A stretch of 64,000 nt of DNA. It comes from Erodium maritimum (taxonomy: Eukaryota > Streptophyta > Magnoliopsida > Geraniales > Geraniaceae). Under the pieces are notes generated by a model, which made no database searches, was not told where the DNA came from, and saw nothing but the letters and a program-made list of their open reading frames with translations. The stretch covers positions 9,553,001 through 9,617,000 of the forward strand of contig OY997596.1 in assembly GCA_963921825.1 (NCBI GenBank), given 5' to 3'. Of the stretch, positions 41,066 to 52,475 are shown piece by piece (the first letter of the stretch is position 1; every line of letters starts with the position of its first letter). A program made the translations under genes and the position numbers.

Positions 41066-42070
41066 GCCGGGTTTTGGTTGTTTCTTAAATTGGACGATCG
41101 TGGGTGAAACCCGGGACGATGTTTTCACACCCGGAACGAATTATGGATGTGATTCATGAAATTTCGGGAAAAGCGATTAGAAACTTTAATTGCGAAATTG
41201 GGAAGGCTTGGACCTAGGAATTGGATTCCGTCAAGTGTGTTGGAACAAGTAAACTTAATTAGTATTGTTAGAAACAAAAAGGGAAATTTTAGGAGTCCCG
41301 AGGGACGTTTTCCCGATTCCGGGCAAAATGGGCCTTCTAGGCCCATTTTGCCAAGTTGAGCAATTGGGATTAGTTTGGGTATTTTCCTCTTTAATCCACA
41401 CTTGAATTAGCATTAATTCTTGTATTGGTTGTAATCTTAGACTTTGGACCCGAGCTTGACGGAGGAGGAAACTTTGGACCTCGTGAATTGACAAGAAGGA
41501 AGCTAGCCAGGTCGTCCGCTGCGGGATCAGATTGCTTTTGAAGTAGGGAAAGTAGCGAATACCGGTTTAATTGTGGAAAGTTACTAGTATGCATATAGGC
41601 TGTCAATACTCGATATAATTGTTAGGATTGCATGTGGGATGTGAGGAGCGAGTGAAATGAGCGATAACTTGCGAGCCATGTCGTGTCGTAAGTTTGGGAA
41701 TTGTCGTGCTGTAGAAATGCATGTGGGCCATGTCGAGCCCTTAGGTTTGTGTGTTGATTGTAATGCCATGATCTATGCTTGTGATGCTTGATGTGTGGGC
41801 AAGTGTGCCATGCTTGATATGACGTGAACTATTGCTTGTGGTATGATCGGGTGATTGATAGACCGATATGATGTGTTTCGGTAAGATTGTTTAGTAATGA
41901 TATACTGTGTGTTCCGATATGATACTTATACCGAAGGAGATTCCGGTATAGGATATCCAGACTGGTGATGTGTTAGCATTATAGATTGGCATGATAGGCT
42001 AGTATGATATGTTGGTTGATATATTTGACATGATACGTTGGTGTGACGTGTGCTCGATGAGCGGATTATG

Positions 42071-42348
42071 TGGTAAGGTGCGCCTGCCTTCCGACCGGGT
42101 GTCGGTAAAATGAGCTAAGATTTCGTGACGAGGTGTGCCTGCCTTCCGACCAGGTGTCGGTAAAATGAGTTGTGGTTACGTGATAAGGTGCGCCTGCCTT
42201 CCGAAAAGGTGTCAGTAAAACGTGTTATGGGTTCGTGTTAAGGTGCGCCTTCATTCTGACTATATGTCGGTAAAATGTGTTATGATACTGTGATAAGGTG
42301 TGCCTGCCTTCCGACTAGGTGTCGGTGAAATGTGCTATATTGGTGTGA
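42071..42348. repeat. 55-bp minisatellite, five units, hairpin core
   Basis: Five units of GGTGCGCCTGCCTTCCGAC-type sequence then GTGTCGGTAAAATG. The core CCGAC..GTCGG forms a 5-bp stem. Most units keep pairing (one with a G-U pair); unit 3 does not. A single diverged unit at 61595-61631 has CCAAC..GTTGG. Confidence 0.85.
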
Positions 42349-42446
42349 TCTGGCGTAGTATGGGAGACTAAATGTGTGTATCTTTAATGACTTGTTGCGT
42401 GGTTGCTATTGATTTACCTGTTTGTTTGTATTGGCTGACCGATGTG

Positions 42447-42451
42447 AGTTG
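42447..42451. repeat. Target-site duplication AGTTG (left of copia array)
   Basis: Pairs with AGTTG at 57695-57699 at the far end of the array. Confidence 0.9.
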
Positions 42452-44140
42452 TGTTAGTCTTAGTGCCCGTAGTTCAATCCTAAATGTCCAAATGTATATA
42501 TCATCGTTAGCAATAAAATTAAAGCGGCTTTATATTACTTATGTGTTGGAGTAATATATCGATGTGTGCTCTGATCTATGCCCACCATGCGAATAGAACC
42601 ATAGATCGAGATAGATCACACTCGATGGGTCCCTAGTCAACAAAGCTTCACTAGAAGCGACTAGTATGAAAGATGGCTCTTTATGGCTTACGTTCTGTTA
42701 GTCATTGGAATGGGATTCTGGAGTCTGATCATAGATATCATGTGGGACATGATATTGGACGACCCGCCCTGAATATGTGCCATAGATTAAGTCATGAACA
42801 TATTCAGTGTTGTAGCTTGTCATGTATCCTTAGACCAAGGAGTCTTTGTGATCGCTATGTAGTCAACAACTGAGTTTGACCTGAGCCTAACGTTGTCCGT
42901 AACAAGGCTTCCATAACGGCCAGGATTGGCTTGGGGACGGGCTACATGAGTGACACGAAAGACGGCTAAGGGATTTATCCCTCATACTAAGGTATGGGAA
43001 AGATATCGGTTCTCGGCCACTTGATCGAGAGTGACTGGAAGAATAGCATGGCCATGCACATGATACTGGGTATCATATCTTCAGTCATCTCACATATCAA
43101 GGAACGGTGATTGAGAATAATAAGGATGACGGCTCTATGCCTTATCTCAATCAGGATATCGGAGATAAAAGGATAATGACAGGGACGACGGAAAGGTTAG
43201 AATCGACAGGGTCGATTCGCTATGCAGTGTCAGGCAATACTAAAGTCTCGTTAGTTGCCACTTAAATAGGATCAAGTAAAATGGGATTTTACGTTGATCT
43301 ATTGACATGCATAAACCTAAGGGTCACACCGGAGGATGAAACTCATTGACACATATATGGAGAATGGCCAAAAGGGAGTTGTCTCGGGATATGACCAAAA
43401 CTGGGTTTTGGGTCATGTGCCCGTAAGTGAATAGGACTTTACGGATCGAGACAAGGCTTGGAGTCTTGGGATTGATCGCGTCGGATAATGTTGGACATTT
43501 CCGGTATGGAAGGCTTGGAGGCGATGAGCGAATCACGGGACCTCGTTGGAAATGGCCATGGGCCATGTTCCAAGAGGCCCATGAAAGGCCCATGCAACCA
43601 AGGCCCATGGAACTAATTAATCAAGTCTTGATTAATTAGTACTAAGTAAGCAAGACAAGGATTAAGGTGTTGGTGATTCACCACCTAACCCAATCTTGTC
43701 TTGCCATACTTTGTCCTATTTACACCTTACTTGACACCATACTTGTCCCATGCCTTTAGTTGGACAAGTATGGGTTTTGTTATGTTTAAGTCATCTTTTT
43801 TCAACATAACAAACTCAAGACAAGAATAGGAAACACATTTTCTCTCCCTCTTCCATGGCCATTTCGGGTTTGGCTAGTTTCCTCCTCCATTTTTGTGTTC
43901 TTGAGTCCTCAAAGAGAAGAACTACGTGGCTTTGATTCCCATGTGGATACGTAGGCGTCTTGGAGACTCAAGCCAATCATTCGTTACCCGGTGTTCTTGT
44001 TTTGGTAAGAACTAGTGCTGAAAATTTTCTCTTGTGAATCCATTCTTTGTTAGTTGTTTCATGGTTTTAATCGTCTCTTGGTTTTCATTGATTTTCCGCT
44101 GCGAGTTGGTTCATCTCCAACCTTACCTCGAGACCCAACA
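42452..44140 (+). repeat. Copia E LTR 1
   Basis: TGTTAGTCTTAGTG...CGAGACCCAACA, 1689 bp, with four successive inverted repeats at 43612-43813. Confidence 0.95.
43612..43813 (+). other. Four consecutive hairpins in copia E LTR
   Basis: (a) ACTAATTAATCAAG, one base, then its complement (43612-43640). (b) GCAAGACAAGGATT with AATCTTGTCTTGC (43650-43704, one bulge). (c) CCATACTTGTCC with GGACAAGTATGG (43737-43773). (d) TTTGTTATGTT with AACATAACAAA (43776-43813). Repeated at +6777 and +13554. They probably lie in the transcribed leader; function unknown. Confidence 0.8.
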
Positions 44141-44141
44141 G

Positions 44142-44154
44142 TGGTATCAGAGCC
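44142..44154 (+). other. Primer binding site, copia E body 1
   Basis: TGGTATCAGAGCC one base after the LTR end ACCCAACA; the same at 50919-50931 for body 2. Confidence 0.9.
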
Positions 44155-45698
44155 GTGCTACCTTCGGGATTCACAAGACGGTGTTCAAAGTTTCGGTTAT
44201 GCTTGAAAGTTTCGTTTTTGGCATGTTGTTTTGCTAAATTGTTTGATAACATGTTTTAAATTATTGTTTATGGATTTAATACATGTAAAATGATTTTTTG
44301 AAAATTATTTCAAATCTGGAAATTTTGAAAAAAAAATTTGTTTTTTCGGGTCTCGGGAGCGGGACTCTCGGGGAGCCGAAACCGGGACCGAACGGGGCTC
44401 CGTTGGACGGAGCTAGGCCAAGCATGACCATTGGATGGTTGATATGCCAAGGCTAAACCGTTTTGTTAGTTATGACGAGTTTGGAACCGTCATGATGAAC
44501 TCGAAGATCAAATGTTCAAAAGTTTCATTTTTGAACGGTTTCGATAAACCGAGCATCAAAAAATTTCGAAACTTGGCTATTAATTAAAACCGGAAAATCA
44601 CATGATGTTTGATAACATGCTTGTTTGATAACACGATGTGTGATGTGATGTTGGCATGGTGTACATAATAGCCCTGAGCTCAATTTAATTATTTATCGCT
44701 TTTCACGGCCTGCGAGCCGTTAGAGTTAACGTGTAATTATTCTTTCAAGGTGTGGTCGTCGAACCACTTGTTTGTAATATTTATTTATTCCCGACCTGCG
44801 AGTCGTGTATTAAATTGTAATATTTTACTCAAGACGAAGAAAGGGCGAAAAGGTCATTTGGTGGCTTTTCGGGTGTTGGCATCGGCTTGGAGTCGGTGGA
44901 GCTCAAGAAGCTAGTGGGAGTTAGTTTAGGGGGCTATTATGTGCATATTTATCGCTTTATGCTTGGTTTAGTTTATGCATGATTAATTCTATGTGTTTTA
45001 GAATTGCATGCTTAACTTTATTTACCGAGCATATCACCTCACATGCAAAGATAAAATTGGAATTTTAATCCTTGTGTGTGAACCCTTAGAACCGTCATTG
45101 CATTGGATGTAGTTGAAGGGTTCAAAGGAAGAATTACATTGGATGTAATTTGAGGCATCATTGCATTTGGAATGTAGTTGATGTGCTCATCGCATCTAGG
45201 ATGTGCCAAAGTTTTGAACACAACTGGACAAGTAAAAGCGGGTCATGTCCGATACCTCCCAATCATCAACACCTTACTACCTCCCCGTCCTATGGGTGTC
45301 GTGCGCATTAGCGGAGCATCCATGGGGAAGCGGGGTAGTAGGTTTGGACGACATATGTGGGTGTCGTGCGCATTAGCGGAGCACCTACATAGTGACGAGC
45401 CATAGTTGAAAATTGGTGGACCCGACTACGATTCTCGGCCTGAGGTTGAGCTAGGGTAACAGATAGGGTAAGTCGTGTACATAAGTACATACCCTAGCCA
45501 AGAGTCACATTGGATGTGATTGGATGGAGTCCTACCTACATAGCTCGATTAAGTGGTGAGCATTAGTTCAGCTTAATCGAGTGAATCAAGGATCTTGGTT
45601 TCAGATTCTAAAGGTTTAGAATTGATTGTTGGTGTTTAAGCTTGATCTTCATAAAATTTATTCAGTTTACTGATTGAATTTTATCTGTTGTAGATCAA
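44155..45698 (+). other. Copia E body 1 leader
   Basis: 1.5 kb without a coding domain. It contains the direct repeat GGTGTCGTGCGCATTAGCGG (45295-45318 and 45360-45383), TGCGAGCCGTTAG/TGCGAGTCGTGTA repeats near 44710 and 44800, and ATTGGATGTAGTTGA-type repeats (45095-45185). Confidence 0.6.
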
Positions 45699-46245
45699 AT
45701 GGCAAATTCAGCGAACATTAATAGTTTGTCATTAAAAACCATTCTTGACAGGGTCAAGCTAAATGGGACAAACTATTTGGACTGGTACAGAATTTTGAGG
45801 ATAGTCCTCAAGTCTGAATGCAAAGAATATGTCCTTGACAAGGCTGTCTCTAAGACCATATCAGAGTTACATGAAGTGTCATTAACTGCTGAGAAGAATA
45901 TATCAGGGATCTGGGATCCAAGGATATTCTGATGGTCAACAAGGGAATTGGAAGTGGCAAGGGCTGGGCCCGTGCGCACTTGGCAGGAAAGATGAGACAC
46001 TTGAGAATGTCTGCTTCTACTGCCAACAGCCTGGTCATTGGAACCGGGATTACAGGAAGTTCACGGCTGATCTGAAGAAGGGCAGTGGGACTGCGCCTTC
46101 ATCAAATAGCCTGGATGATCTGAAGAAGGGCAGTGGGACTGCGCCTTCATCAGGAAACCTGGATGATCTAAGGAAGGGCGGTGGGATCGTGCCTTCATTC
46201 GGTATTAACTCTATAGAGCTACATCTCTCTACTTCCAAAGATTCA
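45699..46245 (+). pseudogene. Copia E body 1 gag remnant
   Basis: MANSANINSLSLKTILDRVK LNGTNYLDWYRILRIV is the gag N-terminus; the frame stops at 45930-45932. A large internal deletion follows. A knuckle remnant CFYCQQPGHWNRDY has Tyr in place of the last Cys. A ~57-base repeat (LDDLKKGSGTAPSS) occurs two to three times at 46065-46200. Confidence 0.8.
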
Positions 46246-47300
46246 TGGGTATTAGATACCATGACTGAATCTCACACATGCACTAATATATGGTGGCTGA
46301 AAGTAGGAGAGATTTGGAAAGCACGAAATGGACCTCAGAGTTGTGGCAACTGCTGTAGGATCCATGAGTCTTGCTTTGCCAAGAGGCTTTGTCTTAGTAT
46401 TGTATAATGTATATTGCATACCTGCTTTTAGTAGGAATATTATATCTGTATCCGTGTTTGACAAGGAAGGATATAATGTTAATATTGGAAATGGAGTTTT
46501 CAATGTTCTATGCAATGATATGTTTTATACCAGTACTGACATGGTTGGAGGATTGTACATATTAGATATGGGTAACAATGCCTCAAGTTCTATATATTCC
46601 GTTAATACCAAGAGGTCTAAATCCAACGATTTAAACCTAACTCTGTTATGGTACTGTCATTTGGGTCGCATAAACAAGAAGCACCTATCAGCACTTTAGA
46701 AGTGCGGACTTTTAGGTTCATTCGAATTCCATTCGATCGATAGGTGCAAGGTTTGTTTGATGGGCAAAATGACTAAAGTGCCCTTTTATCGATCGCGATG
46801 AAAGGGCGGGTGAATTATTGGGGCTGATACACTCGAATGTGTGTAGACCAATAAGTTCACTTGCCAGGAGGGGTTTTAGCTACTTTATCACATTTACTGA
46901 TGATTACAGTAAATATGGTTATGTCTATTCGGTGAGACATAAGTCTGAAGCTTTTGATAAATTCAAAGAGTTTAAGACTATAGTAGAAAACCAGCTCGAC
47001 AAAGGTATTAAGGCACTTCGATTGGATCGAGGTGGAAAATACTTGACCACAGAGTTATTAGATCATCTAAAAGAGAATGGGATCCTTTTGGAATGGACTC
47101 CTCCTAGGTCACTGTAGTTGAAAGGTGTAGCCAAACGGAGAAATCGGACATTGTTAGACAATGGTCTGTTCCATGATTAGTTGGACTGATCTCCCAATCT
47201 CTTTTAGGGGTTTTGCTCTAGAGACGACCGCATTCATAGTGAATCGGGCTTCGACGAATGGTGTGGAAGGGACACCATTTTAAAAATGGTACGGGATGAT
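46246..47300 (+). pseudogene. Copia E body 1 protease and integrase remnant
   Basis: The protease motif SWVLDTMTESH has DTM instead of D-T/S-G. GAG-pre-integrase remnants follow (LLWYCHLGRINKKH...CKVCLMGKMTK). The integrase core at 46818-47117 has IHSNVCRP (Asp to Asn), FITFTDDYSKYGYVY and LDRGGKYL. After a stop, GVAKRRNR has Lys for the catalytic Glu. Two of three DDE residues are lost. Confidence 0.85.
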
Positions 47301-47653
47301 GCCCGCTTTGTCCTTCCTAAAGATTTGTGGTTGCGAGGCTTATGTGAAACATTTTGTTTCGACTAAGCTCGAAACAAGATCTGAGATATGCACCTTCGTG
47401 TGATATCCCAAAGCAACAAGGGGATACTATTTCTACAATCCCAGTGAGAACATGGTGTTCGTCGCTTGGGGTGGGGTCTTTATGGAAAAGAAGTTTTGTT
47501 TCCAAAGACGTCATTGGGAGGACTGTGCATCTCGAAGAAATTCAGGATGGTACAGATCTGTCTAAACCAATTGGCAACCCAGTAGAAAGGAGCCAGAGAT
47601 TGTCGTAGAGTAAGAACCAATTCCTGTTACAATTCCGGAAGGTCCAAGGCGAT

Positions 47654-48560
47654 TTGAAAGGATCAATCTTCCACCTCCAAGATATGGTATCCGGAGGTGA
47701 CAATGAAGTCATGGTGGATCACGATGATCCAGCCACCTTTCAGGAAGTCGTGGATGGGCCCAACTCCGAGTTATGGCTGGGAGCCATGAGGGAGGAAATG
47801 CAATCCATGTCAGACAACCGATTCTGGGAACCGGTTGATCCCATCAATGGTGTGAGGACCATAGGGTGCAAATGGATCTTCAAGGTGAAGATGGACATGG
47901 ACGGCAACCCTCTGACCTACAAAGCTCAACTGGTGGCGAAAGGTTATAGGCAGATCCAATGGATTGACTATGAGGAAACCTTCTCCTTAGTGGCTATGGT
48001 CAAAATCGATCCAAATTCTTCTTGACATAATTGAGTATCATAATTACGAGATATGGCAAGTGGATGTCAAAACGGCTTTCCTAAATGGAAATTTGACTGA
48101 GTACGTTTGTATGTCTCGGCCCAAAGGTTTTGACGATCCGAAGAATAAAGGAAAGATTTATAAGTTGTTGAAATCCATTTATGGATTGAAACGAACTTCT
48201 CGGAGTTGGATCCTTCGTTTTGATGAAGCTGTAATTGGATTTGGCTTAATCAAGAACGAGGATGAATCTTGCGTTTATAAGAAGGCTAGTGGGAGCAAGA
48301 TTACATTTCTGGTTCTCATTGAAAACGACATCCCAACCTTGCACGAGACTAAAGCTTGGTTGAGGAAGTGTTTTTCAATAAAGGACTTAGGCGATGCTTC
48401 TTATATCTTAAGGATTAAGATATGTAGAGATCGCACCAAGAGGGTCTTGGATTTAAGTCAGGGAACCTATGTGAACAAGGCATTGAGTAGGTTCTTAATG
48501 CTCGATTCAAAGAAAGGACTCTTACCCACTAGTCATGGCATTCATCTCAGCAAGACTTAG
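47654..48560 (+). pseudogene. Copia E body 1 reverse transcriptase remnant
   Basis: Frames 47654-48025 (LWLGAMREEMQSMSDNRFWE, GCKWIFKVKMDMDGN, YKAQLVAKGYRQ) and 48060-48560 (DVKTAFLNGNLTEYVCMSRP, KLLKSIYGLKRTSRSWILRF, FSIKDLGDASYILRIKI). Where YVDD should stand the protein reads LVLIENDI, so the catalytic aspartates are gone. A frameshift lies near 48020. Confidence 0.9.
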
Positions 48561-48783
48561 TGTCCTAAGACACCTGATGAGCTGAAAAGGATGATGAAAA
48601 TCCTATGCGCCTGGGGGCAGGATCGATCATATATGCCATGACATGTATGAGACCAGACGTCTCGTAAGCCTTATGTTGTACCAGTAGACATCATTCTAAC
48701 CCGGGGGAAAGATTATGCTGAACTAGTCGCCGAAGGATAAGTAGACGCTAGTTTTCCAAGACAAATCCAGATGACTTTAGAAG

Positions 48784-49140
48784 TCAATCAAGATATGTGT
48801 TTACGCTGAATGGCAGAGCTTTAGCTGGGAAAGCGTAAAGCAAGATACCATTGCCGAATCTACGACAGAGGCCAAGTACATGGATGCTGCAGAGGCAGCT
48901 AAGGAGGCTATGTGGATTTGGAAATTCATGGCAGGGCTGGGTGTAATTAAAAACCCATCCAGCCCGGTGAATCCATCTTGCGACAACACAAGGGCCATTG
49001 CGCAAGCTAAAAGCCTAGATCGTATAACAAATCCAAACATGTACTGCGGCGTATCCACCTCATCAGATAAATACTGAACTAAGGTGAAGTGAAGATAACC
49101 GATATTGCAACAGATGATAACATAGCCAACCCTTTGACTA
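48784..49140 (+). pseudogene. Copia E body 1 RNase H remnant
   Basis: IAESTTEAKYMDAAEAAKEA, MWIWKFMAGLGVIKNPSSPV, CDNTRAIAQAKSLDRITNPN and, out of frame, DNIANPLTKAVSLPEHVRHV, the usual C-terminal copia sequence. Much of the N-terminal RNase H is deleted. Confidence 0.8.
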
Positions 49141-49217
49141 AGGCAGTGTCACTGCCTGAACATGTTAGACATGTAAAGTCGATGGGGACATATTGGAGTT
49201 TAGATTGGAACTAGGGC

Positions 49218-49228
49218 AAGTGGGAGAT
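49218..49228 (+). other. Polypurine tract, copia E body 1
   Basis: AAGTGGGAGAT precedes LTR 2, the canonical copia form; repeated at 55995-56005. Confidence 0.8.
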
Positions 49229-50917
49229 TGTTAGTCTTAGTGCCCGTAGTTCAATCCTAAATGTCCAAATGTATATATCATCGTTAGCAATAAAATTAAA
49301 GCGGCTTTATATTACTTATGTGTTGGAGTAATATATCGATGTGTGCTCTGATCTATGCCCACCATGCGAATAGAACCATAGATCGAGATAGATCACACTC
49401 GATGGGTCCCTAGTCAACAAAGCTTCACTAGAAGCGACTAGTATGAAAGATGGCTCTTTATGGCTTACGTTCTGTTAGTCATTGGAATGGGATTCCGGAG
49501 TCTGATCATAGATATCATGTGGGACATGATATTGGACGACCCGCCCTGAATATGTGCCATAGATTAAGTCATGAACATATTCAGTGTTGTAGCTTGTCAT
49601 GTATCCTTAGACCAAGGAGTCTTTGTGATCGCTATGTAGTCAACAACTGAGTTTGACCTGAGCCTAACGTTGTCCGTAACAAGGCTTCCATAACGGCCAG
49701 GATTGGCTTGGGGACGGGCTACATGAGTGACACGAAAGACGGCTAAGGGATTTATCCCTCATACTAAGGTATGGGAAAGATATCGGTTCTCGGCCACTTG
49801 ATCGAGAGTGACTGGAAGAATAGCATGGCCATGCACATGATACTGGGTATCATATCTTCAGTCATCTCACATATCAAGGAACGGTGATTGAGAATAATAA
49901 GGATGACGGCTCTATGCCTTATCTCAATCAGGATATCGGAGATAAAAGGATAATGACAGGGACGACGGAAAGGTTAGAATCGACAGGGTCGATTCGCTAT
50001 GCAGTGTCAGGCAATACTAAAGTCTCGTTAGTTGCCACTTAAATAGGATCAAGTAAAATGGGATTTTACGTTGATCTATTGACATGCATAAACCTAAGGG
50101 TCACACCGGAGGATGAAACTCATTGACACATATATGGAGAATGGCCAAAAGGGAGTTGTCTCGGGATATGACCAAAACTGGGTTTTGGGTCATGTGCCCG
50201 TAAGTGAATAGGACTTTACGGATCGAGACAAGGCTTGGAGTCTTGGGATTGATCGCGTCGGATAATGTTGGACATTTCCGGTATGGAAGGCTTGGAGGCG
50301 ATGAGCGAATCACGGGACCTCGTTGGAAATGGCCATGGGCCATGTTCCAAGAGGCCCATGAAAGGCCCATGCAACCAAGGCCCATGGAACTAATTAATCA
50401 AGTCTTGATTAATTAGTACTAAGTAAGCAAGACAAGGATTAAGGTGTTGGTGATTCACCACCTAACCCAATCTTGTCTTGCCATACTTTGTCCTATTTAC
50501 ACCTTACTTGACACCATACTTGTCCCATGCCTTTAGTTGGACAAGTATGGGTTTTGTTATGTTTAAGTCATCTTTTTTCAACATAACAAACTCAAGACAA
50601 GAATAGGAAACACATTTTCTCTCCCTCTTCCATGGCCATTTCGGGTTTGGCTAGTTTCCTCCTCCATTTTTGTGTTCTTGAGTCCTCAAAGAGAAGAACT
50701 ACGTGGCTTTGATTCCCATGTGGATACGTAGGCGTCTTGGAGACTCAAGCCAATCATTCGTTACCCGGTGTTCTTGTTTTGGTAAGAACTAGTGCTGAAA
50801 ATTTTCTCTTGTGAATCCATTCTTTGTTAGTTGTTTCATGGTTTTAATCGTCTCTTGGTTTTCATTGATTTTCCGCTGCGAGTTGGTTCATCTCCAACCT
50901 TACCTCGAGACCCAACA
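49229..50917 (+). repeat. Copia E LTR 2 (shared internal LTR)
   Basis: Serves as 3' LTR of body 1 and 5' LTR of body 2. It differs from LTR 1 at one base that I can see. There is no target-site duplication at its edges. Confidence 0.95.
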
Positions 50918-50918
50918 G

Positions 50919-50931
50919 TGGTATCAGAGCC
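50919..50931 (+). other. Primer binding site, copia E body 2
   Basis: TGGTATCAGAGCC, identical to 44142-44154. Confidence 0.9.
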
Positions 50932-52475
50932 GTGCTACCTTCGGGATTCACAAGACGGTGTTCAAAGTTTCGGTTATGCTTGAAAGTTTCGTTTTTGGCA
51001 TGTTGTTTTGCTAAATTGTTTGATAACATGTTTTAAATTATTGTTTATGGATTTAATACATGTAAAATGATTTTTTGAAAATTATTTCAAATCTGGAAAT
51101 TTTGAAAAAAAAATTTGTTTTTTCGGGTCTCGGGAGCGGGACTCTCGGGGAGCCGAAACCGGGACCGAACGGGGCTCCGTTGGACGGAGCTAGGCCAAGC
51201 ATGACCATTGGATGGTTGATATGCCAAGGCTAAACCGTTTTGTTAGTTATGACGAGTTTGGAACCGTCATGATGAACTCGAAGATCAAATGTTCAAAAGT
51301 TTCATTTTTGAACGGTTTCGATAAACCGAGCATCAAAAAATTTCGAAACTTGGCTATTAATTAAAACCGGAAAATCACATGATGTTTGATAACATGCTTG
51401 TTTGATAACACGATGTGTGATGTGATGTTGGCATGGTGTACATAATAGCCCTGAGCTCAATTTAATTATTTATCGCTTTTCACGGCCTGCGAGCCGTTAG
51501 AGTTAACGTGTAATTATTCTTTCAAGGTGTGGTCGTCGAACCACTTGTTTGTAATATTTATTTATTCCCGACCTGCGAGTCGTGTATTAAATTGTAATAT
51601 TTTACTCAAGACGAAGAAAGGGCGAAAAGGTCATTTGGTGGCTTTTCGGGTGTTGGCATCGGCTTGGAGTCGGTGGAGCTCAAGAAGCTAGTGGGAGTTA
51701 GTTTAGGGGGCTATTATGTGCATATTTATCGCTTTATGCTTGGTTTAGTTTATGCATGATTAATTCTATGTGTTTTAGAATTGCATGCTTAACTTTATTT
51801 ACCGAGCATATCACCTCACATGCAAAGATAAAATTGGAATTTTAATCCTTGTGTGTGAACCCTTAGAACCGTCATTGCATTGGATGTAGTTGAAGGGTTC
51901 AAAGGAAGAATTACATTGGATGTAATTTGAGGCATCATTGCATTTGGAATGTAGTTGATGTGCTCATCGCATCTAGGATGTGCCAAAGTTTTGAACACAA
52001 CTGGACAAGTAAAAGCGGGTCATGTCCGATACCTCCCAATCATCAACACCTTACTACCTCCCCGTCCTATGGGTGTCGTGCGCATTAGCGGAGCATCCAT
52101 GGGGAAGCGGGGTAGTAGGTTTGGACGACATATGTGGGTGTCGTGCGCATTAGCGGAGCACCTACATAGTGACGAGCCATAGTTGAAAATTGGTGGACCC
52201 GACTACGATTCTCGGCCTGAGGTTGAGCTAGGGTAACAGATAGGGTAAGTCGTGTACATAAGTACATACCCTAGCCAAGAGTCACATTGGATGTGATTGG
52301 ATGGAGTCCTACCTACATAGCTCGATTAAGTGGTGAGCATTAGTTCAGCTTAATCGAGTGAATCAAGGATCTTGGTTTCAGATTCTAAAGGTTTAGAATT
52401 GATTGTTGGTGTTTAAGCTTGATCTTCATAAAATTTATTCAGTTTACTGATTGAATTTTATCTGTTGTAGATCAA
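50932..52475 (+). other. Copia E body 2 leader
   Basis: Copy of 44155-45698, non-coding. Confidence 0.6.

Larger units (their letters stand above)
40003..42451 (+). repeat. 5' LTR of gypsy D, first part
   Basis: Starts TGTAAGAACCGCCCC and matches 62032-64000. It has a GA/CT-rich 5'UTR-like section (40470-40600), a donor-like CTAGAG|GTTGGT (40598), a GC-rich ACCGGCC/GGCCGTGG block (40905-41065), and a 55-bp minisatellite. It ends at the AGTTG duplication of the copia array. Confidence 0.9.

Noticed and set aside
49229..50917. Two separate copia insertions side by side
   Set aside because: Separate insertions would each have target duplications and four LTRs. There are three LTRs, and AGTTG occurs only at the outer edges.
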